Assembly (NCBI GenBank): GCA_029255685.2
Contig: CM055318.2
Location: 6,329,001 to 6,393,000 of the forward strand
Direction of reading: 5' to 3'
DNA: 64,000 nucleotides
DNA from: Silene conica
Taxonomy: Eukaryota > Streptophyta > Magnoliopsida > Caryophyllales > Caryophyllaceae
Under the pieces are notes generated by a model. The model did no database searches. It was not told the origin of the DNA and saw only the letters and a program-made list of their open reading frames with translations. This document shows, one piece after another, positions 31,599 to 43,300 of this stretch; position 1 is the stretch's first letter, and every line of letters begins with the position of its first letter. Made by a program: the position numbers and the translations under genes.

Positions 31599-33854
31599 TC
31601 TATATAAAAGTATATAAGAAGAACCACTATACATGAATTGGACACGTGTCATTCTCACATTAAAAATTTTCCCGCCCAAATTCCCATGATGTGATTAAAT
31701 TTTGGAAAAAATATTCTCACGGATTAATGTATACAAAATCTTGGAAAAAATATTCTCACATCACTAATAGATATACAAAATATTGCAAATTAGTCTTTGG
31801 ATATCCTTTAATAATGAATCTATATAATACACTAAAAAATTGGCAACTAATCTAATATATTTACTTTTCCTTCCCATTTATATTAACTTTGGAAACGAAA
31901 ATTTAGATAATTATTATTATAAAATATACATAAAAATACGGCAACTAATCTGGTGAATTTCATTTTCCTTCCAATCTATATTAAATACGGAAAAGAATAT
32001 TTCTATAATTATTACGTAATAAACAATAAAAGAAATACACCTGGAAAAAACGGCAATTAATCTTTAAATAATCAAACAAAAAAATATACTCGGAAAAAAA
32101 TGGCAAATAATATTTAAATAACCAATCAATAAAAGATAAGCAATCTTGAGTCGATCAAGTTATTGACGTGGTATATATATTGCGTAAAAAATTGTGTAAA
32201 TCGCATACATGTACATACCAAAAAACAAAAATACTAAATTCTTTGAAATTTATATTTGGGTATAATACATGTCATATACTAGCTGAAGGTAAAATGGGAA
32301 TATATTGTATCATACAGCTATTCTAGGTATAGAATGCAATATGATGAAATCCATAAAAAATATTGCAGCCGTATAAGAAGTTCTATTCTTATCTTATAAA
32401 AGATAACAATTGTATTCTTATCTTCAATATTGTACATATATAATATATTGTATCATACAGTTATTGTACGTATAGAATGCAATATGATACATATATAATT
32501 ATAATAGAAAAATAATTAGACACATGTCAGTCATTGGTTAAATATTTTTTCGTCGATTAGTTATTTCGTTATTTATGGTAAAATTATTACTTAGTTTCAA
32601 ATTAATATTAATTGTGATTATTATATTAAAGTATTATTATATTTTCTCTTTTTATAATTTTAGCGAATCCTGTTATCTGTATCCATTTATAATTTATTTC
32701 TCTTTTATAATTTGATTATGTAGAATTTCTATTTATTTGATTTTACTTGAGTACTTAAATATTTACGGAGTATTACTCGGTCAATAATCTCTTATTTGTA
32801 AAGAAGTACAGAGCATTTACTCGGTCAATAATCTCTTATTTTTATACTTTTAAAGATTTAGAACTTAGATTTCCTGTTCAAGGTTTAAAAATGATTATAC
32901 TTATAAGAGATTAATTTTGTACGACTTATTTTTCAAGTTTTTTTTCGACAATATTTTACAATAGGAAGACTTTGAAAAAGAACGGAAACATACTAAACGT
33001 TTCACGGCAATATTCTACTTATATATTAATTTTGTATGACTTATTTTAAGGCAAATAAATAGAACATACTACTACCGTATTTCCCCACAAAACACATACT
33101 TTCCGTAAATGAAAACCGTACAAATTACGCACAGTCCACCAACACAACAATATCAGTCCAAAACTATGACATGATGTATTTCCTTATTTACACCCTTTTA
33201 CTTTTGCCCTCATTGTTTTGTTATACTTTTTCATACTATACTTGGTAAATGGGTCGAATCAAGTTCTGTCGGACCAATTTGGGCCGGGTAAGTTTAGTTC
33301 ATCATTATTTCGGAATAATTTGGGTTGGGTCGGTCATTTTGGGTTTCAGATTTATTTTGATCTGTTCGTCGGTTTAAGTGGGTCGGGTCATTTTCAGGTT
33401 AATGATCCAGAGCGAAAATCATAATTTTGAATCTGGGGGATTTCAAATCGGCCACTTCGGGTTGGATCAATTATCAATTAAGATAATTTAGGTCATTTTG
33501 GGCCGGGTCGGATCAATTCGGATTTTGGGTCACTTTCGGGTGTTGTATTTTGGGTCAATGTCGGATCTTAGGTCAGCCTATTTTTGGATCTGTAACAACT
33601 TTCTCAAATACTTTGAAATATGACAATAATACAAGGATAAACTGTGATAGTCGAGTAACTGAAAATAGAAGCTTATAAATAAAGATAAGGCGAGACCAAA
33701 TATTAATCCAAACCTCATTTTACAAATAACGAATTAACCTATTGACAACACTATTATTCTGATTTTTTATACATTTTAAATAAGATTTATCTATATAGAA
33801 CTACGAACTATTTAACTATGCATTTCCGTGCAATTTGCACGGGTTCTAAGCTAG
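31599..33854 (+). mobile_element. Non-autonomous Helitron, 2256 bp
   Basis: The 5' end is TCTATATAAAAGTATATAAG with a nearby GGACACGTGTCATTC, typical of plant Helitron left ends. The 3' end has a hairpin CCGTGCAATTTGCACGG (33826-33842) followed by GTTCTAAG and terminal CTAG. It sits between A (31598) and T (33855) with no target duplication, as Helitrons do. The interior is AT-rich, has no Rep/helicase frame and includes a GGGTCGGGTCATTTTGGG-type minisatellite (33240-33590). The flanks join to restore a satellite unit, supporting both boundaries. Confidence 0.8.
33240..33590 (+). repeat. Degenerate GGGTCGGGTCATTTTGGG minisatellite
   Basis: Irregular iterations of GGGTCGGTCATTTTGGGT, GGGCCGGGTCGGATCAATTC and similar words, inside the Helitron. 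Common in plant non-coding DNA; no coding meaning. Confidence 0.65.
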
Positions 33855-34372
33855 TTAAAGTATATACGCTTTAAACATTGACAAAATGTTGTTATCACTT
33901 CAGTACTAATTACTATACAAATCATTTCAGCAAGTTTTTGAACCTTTTTGAGGTTTTATCCATGCAAAATAATAGGATAGCAGAACCCAAGTTTCAGAGT
34001 TTCCTAGTCAAGTCATTACTTCAAAACTTAGAGAATGACAATTCTACAACCCAAAATCTTTGGCAAAATAATATAAAATCATACAATCACAATTTCAACC
34101 CACAAGAAACAAAACACGATCTTATTCAGGTTCGTATTACATAGTTCATCAAATATAATAGGGTATCGGGTTATGTTGGATCGTATTTGGTCGGTATCAA
34201 GTATTATGATTACAATGGCTTCGGGTGTCAGCTGGGTGCGGGTAGGGGTTGGGTGAATCGGAACTATCTTGAGTTGGATTGGATTTGTTAGGTCTACTTT
34301 CAGCTTTTGCGTTGACACCTTCACCAGCTTCGAGGTTGCTAGTAGAGAGAGAACACACTGGTAATCAACTAA

Positions 34373-37300
34373 TCAAGCCTGGCCGCACTTGCTCAGACAC
34401 CCAAGTCCTTCCTCCAGGTAATCCTCCCTGCTTATCCAAAACTCTGGTGCATCCTGCAATACAGAGTTGAGGTTTAGATCTTCCAGAGATCAGGTTATCT
34501 TGTAAATATACATCAGGCCAACTGCCAAGAGTATGTGCCTGTCTGGGACAAGATTCACAACACCGCTAATCCTAATCGATGTGTACCGTTTATGAAGACA
34601 ATGTTACTTTGACTCTGCTCCAACTATGTTACTCAGACTCGTTTAGAAGTATCCGACACGGGTACATATCCAAGTGCCGGACCCGGCTATTTTATTGAAA
34701 AAAATGCACATTTTGGTCTAAAATAAGGTGTCCATGTGTCCTACGCATGTCCGAGTGTCGCGTGTCGGACACGGGTACGCGAGGAAATTAGAAGAGTCCG
34801 AGTAACATAGGCTCCAAGTGTGTAGGAACTTGGATGACAGCACCAGCGTAGATCTCAATTCCAAAATTTAACACACATCTCAAGAAACAGAAAAGGTAAT
34901 CGGGAAAAAAGGAGGGCGTTGGGAGAACCTTGTGTGCAACTAATCCCGCTTTTTTTTGGTGAGATGTACAACTAGTACAGTAAATCTCTACTACATCGAA
35001 TCTGTTGTACGTTCTTAATTTAATCTACAAGAAAGATAAAACAGAGGTTAAAAGAAGTACCTTCATTATCCCTGCAAGAACTGCACCTCCAAGGTACACC
35101 ATATGCTTTCTCCGCGGAGGATCCTCAATCCTAAGCCTTAGCTTCTGTCAATTCCAAAAGGGAATTTATGGTTAATAAAAACTAATATTACACCTTACTT
35201 AAGAACTAATCCTTAAATAGTAGTATCAGTTTAACCTCCGGATTCGGCAGAATTCTACACTACAGTCCAGTACATACACATGCCTTTGCAACTAACTTAG
35301 CCACTGACACATCAAACCAAACTTCCTGGCATTCCCGAGAGATGGAATATTCTAATTATTACGATAAAGACTTGGAACACTTGCTAGTTACTACTCACAA
35401 TAGCCAAATATTATCCAAGACTGCTCAATATGCCTCTATACCAGCTATAATTGGGGATTTCCTTAATATTCTTATTAGCTATATTTGATTACCAAATCTC
35501 ACCAAAACTTAACCGAATGTTTCTAGATGACAGATTAACGTGTAACAAGACTGATAACACCATGAAACGATACAATTAATAAAGACCCGGATATTGTTCC
35601 AAGTCTCCTTCCAAAAAGAACATAGAAATTATTATATGTAAAAAAGAGACGACAAAGAAACACAGCAGATCCTACCATAACAGACTAATTCTAGTGAAAC
35701 CAAAACATCAACAGTCAAAATTCAAAACTGTTCAAACTCATTCACATGATGTTAACGTACACATAAAAGCATATCCTCGCGGAGAAGAATCACCCATAAG
35801 CACTTGTATCCAATAGATGATGTATCATACTCATACAAAACTTGTATTTTTTTCATTTGAATAAAAACGAAGAATCAAGTAATAACAAACAATATATTTT
35901 GTTGGCTAGCAAAACTGCCTCCTTTAGTTACATATGAGCAACTAGTAGACTAGTAGGGCAATTAAGGGTCGAACCAACATGGACTAATTTTATTATTTAT
36001 ATATAAATAACTAGTAAAGGGGTTGTTTAAGGTGATTGTTTACTATATAAAACTAAGCTAAAAAGACAAGTAAAAACAATACTCCCTTCGAGTCATGTTC
36101 CTTTAACTTTATGCACAAAAAATAACGAAATGATTCTAAACCACACAAAACACCCTACCCCACACTGAATTGATTTTGGACCACAAAAAAGTTACTAAAA
36201 ATGGAAAGAGGAACCATCACTAAACTCGCACAAAAAAGGAAGTAGGAACCATTACTCCGACTCGGAGGGAGTATAAATTAAAGCAAAGTACCGGTTTTAT
36301 ATTTCTTACTCGTCAAATCCCGTGAAAACACGCAAATTTAATCCTAATCAAATTATGTCAATTCAACCACGAAAACATGTATAAACGAAGAAACTCTCGA
36401 TCGCATTAAAGGCACCAATTAATTGAATCAAATAAGACCACTTTCTGCAACCTTATACAATTCAATTATCATACATAATTATAGCAATTAGAATCAGACC
36501 TTTCTACAACCTAATTAAAATTACTAACCCAACAATCGACACGTGAAATTAATCTAGATGATCAAGCTAAATCAAATCATGATCACGATAGTTAAATTGT
36601 GAATCTTGTAAAAAAACCTAAATAATAATTAATCTTTCAAAACAAAGATATAATCTCATAAACCACAATATCAAATAGTCAATTACATACCCCTATTGAT
36701 AAATTACTCTAAACAAAACATAATAATAATAGAAATAAAATAAAGATTAGAGAAGCTCATGAAAATCGGGTAGAAATCGGACTGAAAATGTACTCGAACT
36801 CGAACTGTATGCGTCCTCTTCTAAGAGTAACAATTGGGTTTATATAGGGAGTAATATAAACCCTCAATTTCCCCCTAATTTTATTACTCTTAAATTCGAA
36901 TGATTAATATCGTCTTGAATCACCTGGATGGCTCCTTGAATGTAAAACCGTTCATTGCATCAAGAGAATTCATCATTTATGATTGGCGTTTTTCGTCCGT
37001 GCTCTCTCTCCTCTGATCTTTTATTTCCTTAACTCATTCTTTATTAACTTCTATCTAGGAGTTAAGGAAATAAAAGATTATAGGAGAGAGCAAAGAACGC
37101 ACTAAACGGACGAAAAACAGCAATCATAAATGATGAAGATTCCTGATGCAATGAACGGTTTACATTCATGGAGGTGATTCAAGACGATATTAATCATCCG
37201 AATTTAAGAGTAATAAAATTAGGGAAAAATTGAGGGTTTATATTACTCCCTATATAAACCCAATTGTTACTCTTAGAAGAGACGCATACAAAAGACGAAC

Positions 37301-40300
37301 GCAAACGGACACTAAGCGAAGGACGGAGCAGTTCGAGTACATTTTCAGTCCGACCTCTACCCGATTTTCATGAGTTTCTCTAATCTTTATTTTATTTCTA
37401 TTATTATTATGTTTAGTTTAGAGTAATTTATCAATAGGAGTGTGTAATTGACTATTTGATATTGTGGTTTATGAGATTATATCTTTGTTTTGAAAAATTG
37501 ATTAGTATTTGGGTATTCGTACAAGATTCACAATTTAACTTTCGTAATCATGATTTGATTTAGCGTGATCATCTAGATTAATTTCATGCGTCGATTGTTG
37601 GGTTAGTAGTAATTTTAATTAGGTTGCAGAAAAGTCTGATTCTAATTGCTAGAACTGTGTACGATAATTGAATTGTATAAGGTTGTAGTTTTCTCGTCTT
37701 ATTTGATTCAATTAATTGGTGCCTTTAATGCGATGGAGAGTTTGTTCGTTTAATACATGTTTTCATGGTTGAATTGACATAATTTGACTAGGATTAAAAT
37801 TTGCGTGTTTTCACCGAATTTAACGAGTAAGAAATATAAAACCGGTAGTTTGCTTGTTTTCAAAGGATTAACCAGTTAACCAGTCTATTGACCCAATATC
37901 AATAGAAAATTACATATTTTCCTATCTGTTCGTAATTAGGGTTTCTCATCTTTAATTTATATCGTTTTTACTTGTTTTTTAGCTTAGTTTTATTTAGTAA
38001 ACAATCAACTTAAACAACCCCATTTACTTATAGTTATATATATAAAAATTAATTTAAATAATAATCTTAGATAATAAAATTAGTCCCTTTAGGTTCGACC
38101 CTTACTTGCCCTACTACTAGTTAGTTAGAGTTTATGAGTGATTTATAAATTTAATTTTGACTGCGGAAACGACACGCATCAACTCAAATTAAAATTTGAC
38201 TTTCTAGATTTCTTCTTAGCGAAACAGATATAAGAACATCACATATTAGATCAACACAACTACGATATGTGAACATTGGTCTACAGAGTAGAAGGATTCA
38301 CCTTCAAGCCATCTTTATTTCCCTTGAGGACAACATCGAGATATCTATCGAGTATTTCCTTCTCCAACCTGCAAAATGTGGATGATCCATAACATTGAAG
38401 TGCATTGAATTGATCCAAAGAAAGTACTATGGAAAAGCAATTAATCAAAGTAAAATAGTCATAAACATATTGGATAGCAGTAAAAAAATGCAGCCTTAAA
38501 AAGACGAGACGACTAGCATAGGTGTGGGTATGCATATATTCATATTAAGGTCGAATACTAGCACAAGAGTATAATGGACATTACGTCTCAAGTACCCTTT
38601 CATTAATATTTATATAGTTCTCTTTAGTTCTTTTACTGAGACAACCGCCTGACATAGTATTTACAACTAGCTGGATCGGGGTTGGTCTAAATCAGCAGTC
38701 TTTTTCATTACTAGGAAAAAGCAGATAACGCTTCGTCAAATGAGAGAATTTTAAGAAAGAGTGGCAAGTGGAGAGTAAACAAAAGAACAAGCTATTCCTA
38801 TAATGAGAATAGAATTTGGAGATTTACACAGAAAAATAACTAGCAACATGAAACTTTTTCACTTCCTTCCAATTCTTCTATAATTAGAACTAGCACCCTT
38901 TTGATTCTGAAAAAAAATAAAAAACTAGCACCCTTTTAATTCCTCCATAATGAGCACATCAAACATATGGAATTGTTTGAACTACCGCTACTTAAGCCAA
39001 AGAACAGAGGTATTGCTCTACTTCTTCTCCTTCTAATATTTTCCTCCTGTTTCTTTGAAATCAAGTGTGAAACCAAAAAAGCTGTTGGAGTTTCACATGT
39101 ACTAATTAAAACTCGTTGCCTTCCCTATTACTTTCTTCGGATAAGGACCACTTAGTTTTTTAATCACAATACCTTCTTTAGAATGGCCCATTAAAATGGT
39201 CTCAAAATTAATTAGAGTTGAGTGCCAAGTAGCTTCAAACATGATGGGTGCATCCTAACCTGATCCTATTCACTATAGTGCAAATTTAGGAAGACATCAT
39301 TTTTCAAAATAAGTTTACAGCAGACAGAATGATTACACAAAAAATATTTGAACATTTACCGGCTTGGTAGTCCAGGGTACATGGTACTCCCTCCACTTAA
39401 AACAATGTGCTGATAAAGCTGCAAAGAATATTGTGAAGATTGAGCTTTTCTAGTATTCAGGTAAACAACTTATGAATATGTCACAAGGCAAGCAAGCCCG
39501 TGAATATAGTGTGTTGAAACTTGAAAATTATATGTAGACAATACCCCTCTTTATTCTAGTTATTGACAATCAACAGAATGATATCAAGGATATGTAAGCA
39601 TTTAGTAGTCTACACTTCAGCACAAATAAAAAAAGGCTACATCAATCAGAGCCAAGAAAGGCTATATTCCACATAGGTTATACAATGGCTTCAATAAAAA
39701 AGTGTAGAAGCAAGCAGATGTTTATGTGGTCTTGGCATTTATTTTAACAGCATACATGAGCTGCGGATTAAATTATATACCAGTTACGCCACAAAACATC
39801 ATTCCAGCTTAATTAATTTATTAAACAAATTTTAGCAACTGTAAACATTCTCTTTATCTCTTAAGAAGATGAATTCAACACATATTTTCATTGCCTCACA
39901 TATGGTTTCAATGAAACGCCTCGAGCGCGTCCTGTGCATTAGGCGCAACAAGCTAGTGCCTACTGCTATGCAGATTCCATGTTTCTTCTAACATCCAAAA
40001 TTAAAGAAATAGTCTTAACACAATTTATAATTTGAAAACACTCCCTTATTTGCAAAAATATGATGTGTGCATGAGGAGCATGCCTTTGCTTCAGGCCGGT
40101 GCGCCTCATAGCACGGAGCCCTGAAGCACCTTATGAAACAAAGCTTTTGCCATGTTTACAAATGTTATTGTGTTAATTGATGAGAAAAAAGTGTTGGAAT
40201 ATTAACGACAAACTATGTGCCTTGTAAAACTAAGCTTTTCTCATGTTTACAAATGTTTTTGTGTTGAACTGTTGATTGATGATGAATAGGTGTTTAGAAC

Positions 40301-43300
40301 ATTAAAGACAAACTATGGACTTGAGATTTTAGGTTAAGCAATAGTAAGAACAAATATTGGAATATTAATTTAGAGTTTGGAGGCATACGTAATCACCTTA
40401 AATGGAAAGTTAGTAGAAGGTTCCAACTTTTTGTCATACATTATTATCTAACAAGGATGGACAATTGGATGCATATAACTCGTATAAAATCAAAGTTAGG
40501 TTGCTACGATGGAAAGTTATCATAGGGTTTATAAATGACCATGTCATGCCCCATAGATTCAAGGGCCAATCATTTCATATGACATTACATGACAAGCAGT
40601 ATTGAGTCGCCAAAAAATCTCACATCCATAAGATAAATGTGGTGAAAATGCATAGTCAGATATAAGTGTGAATACAATCCACAAGGAAGTATTGGTTAAA
40701 TATGAGGTGGTTAAGGACAAAGTAACCTTCATCCATTGAAGATGCAGGAGAATAACCTAAGGTGGTTTCGCCAAGATGCATCATTCAGAAGCTTAAGAGG
40801 AAGCAATAAGTTTAAACTGGATAAGGGTACTTACAAACATGCACAACACTGACTAAAAGCAATACAAGTCTGCTTGGTGTTACTAGTAATATATAGTGTT
40901 GACAAAAAGGGAGTGGGGAGAAATTATTCATGCAAAAGATCAGTGATAGAGCTCGACTTGTCGCTACTGTCTTAGTATATTTGGTTAGTTTACTTGACCA
41001 TTGTGTCTTTTAATTCATTTTCATTTTAAGAATCTTTTCTTAGTAGTAAATTAAATAATAAATTAATAAAGAAGCAATAAAGGACAAGGGATCCTTAGGT
41101 ACAAACAATTTAAAAAAAAAAGGTCCAATCAAAAAGAAGATAATTCAACTACAACAACATACACCAGAAGATCTCCCACTCAGTGCAATGCTTCCCATTG
41201 TTGTACAGAGTACTACCTAATGTATACTTGAATTCTTTGTTATTTCTTAATTAATGTTTTTTAAGTACTTTTTCCTTCCTAACTTTTCTTCAACATTTTA
41301 TGACTGGGAATCACTAGCATCAATCAGATGCAGTAAACAAATATAACAAAAAATAAGTTACAGTAGCAATGTGCATACCATCATGCGGTTGTCAATGTCC
41401 ATTTCCTGGATGCAGCGGAATACCATATCCGCCATTCCATCACCTTCAACATCTATAAGTTCCTGAGACATGCAAATACTCATAAATTCAGCAACGACTC
41501 GCAAAACTATAACAGCAACATCCAAAACACAATCTCATCTCTGTTTGGGAAGGTTTTATGAGGGGGCATACTTCAGCGACAAAAGCCCTAACCTGGGATA
41601 CACTACTTGCAGAAGAGATTCTCATAAAAAGAATTATAACTAATGTTGACGTTAAAAGTAGATTTCAATTTCATTTATCCCATTTCCATCTTAGACCATG
41701 TATTTTCACTATCTCACCTGTCTGACCTTAAAATTAAAATGGGTCACAACTCACAACTACACATGACAACAAAGTTGGTGGATTGGTGTTTGACTTAGAT
41801 CACAACTACACCACACTGTTTCAGGTAAAATATCCTCGCACAGAGAAAAAAATGCAGGTCTGGCCATCGAACTAGTGTTTTGACAGGAGTCATAGATAGG
41901 TCCTCATGAGAAATATTTCAGTCGCAGAGAACAAAAATTTGGATACATACACATCTACGATTCCCTTAGCTGCGTCCAAGGGATATATTCTCTATATGTA
42001 TAGTTCGAGGACAATCGCACATATTCAGCAATTATACTAATCTAACCATCAGAAGAGACATAGCAAATTAGCAACGAGATGCTTAATTACTAAGATAGTT
42101 TGGTGCAATCCAATCAGTTTCAAAATGAAGTGCTTGTCGATGCAAGAATAGTAGAATACTGCTTACTGGGGTAAAGAGAGCTTCAGGAGCCTGGAATCGT
42201 TCAGTCCCAACTTTGATAACCCTTCCATCTGGCAGCTGATGTCAGAGATCCGTTTTAGCACAAGAACGTTGGTAAACCAAAATAATAAGCAGCAAGAACT
42301 ATATCATACAGACTCCATTGCGTGTAAGGACATGAATGATAATATAATCTCACTGGAACTCCAGAGATTGTGCTACCAAATTACTAAATTGGAACATTAG
42401 ATGTAGCTTAATTCACATCCTACGCATCACATACTAAGCAAGACAAAGGAACCGGTGCAAAACATTAAAAGAATTTACACACAAACTTACAGTGTAATTC
42501 TTCATTAGAATGGTGGTTTCAAGTCCCAATTGGTACTCGCGTTTGTAATCATAACTGCAGTGAACTATAACCGGTGTAAGATAAAATCATCTGTAATTCC
42601 GTTAGTTTTAGCAGCACACATTTATCTTAACCTTGTATAGCACAGCTTCTCTTTGATTTGTCTAACAGTTTCAAAATCAGCAGCTTTGTTCATTGCATAC
42701 CTTCAAAAGGGATATAATATTAAAGAAGTTCAGTAACAATGTTCTAGTTAAGTCAAGACAGAAACCAGCTTGGATAACATCAGCTTATATAAAATGAAGT
42801 CATTCTCACCCTCTCCGTGAAAGCAAATCCACTAGGTAAGATGTTACATGCCTCCCTGCCACATTCATTCGCTTTGTAAGATGTGGGAATGAGTAACCAT
42901 CAACAACTGGAACCTGAAGACAGTTTAGAAATTTAAGCGAAAATGCATATTTAGTAGTATAAAAGCCACCTACTGAAAACTTGACTTGGTGAATGTGCAT
43001 GGGGAAAACCTGATTAAAAAATTAATGTATCTGAAGATAAAAACTTAAAAAGAACGGAATAAGATAACATGATTTCAAGAATTACCACGTGGGTGACTCC
43101 ATCGCCCGAATCAATAACTAGTCCAGTGAGCAAGCCTGCACATGATTTAGTCAACAGTGAAAAATGAATACACAACCAGTAGCTTCTTGTGTGAGTGCTT
43201 TTACTTGAGCAAAGAAATTTAAAAATCAATGCTTAATTAGGACGTTAAATTGAAAAGTTGCTGAATTCATTCCAAGGTCACTGTACCTTGAGCATATAAA

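Noticed and set aside
34279..34470. Plus-strand open frame of 63 codons
   Set aside because: Antisense to the last ARP2 exon, which encodes [16 protein letters not shown] in phase with the rest of the gene.
36836..36870. GGGAGTAATATAAACC block as a Stowaway end
   Set aside because: It lacks a CTCCCTCC partner and TA target pair, and both arms of the inverted repeat share it, so it is part of the duplicated unit.
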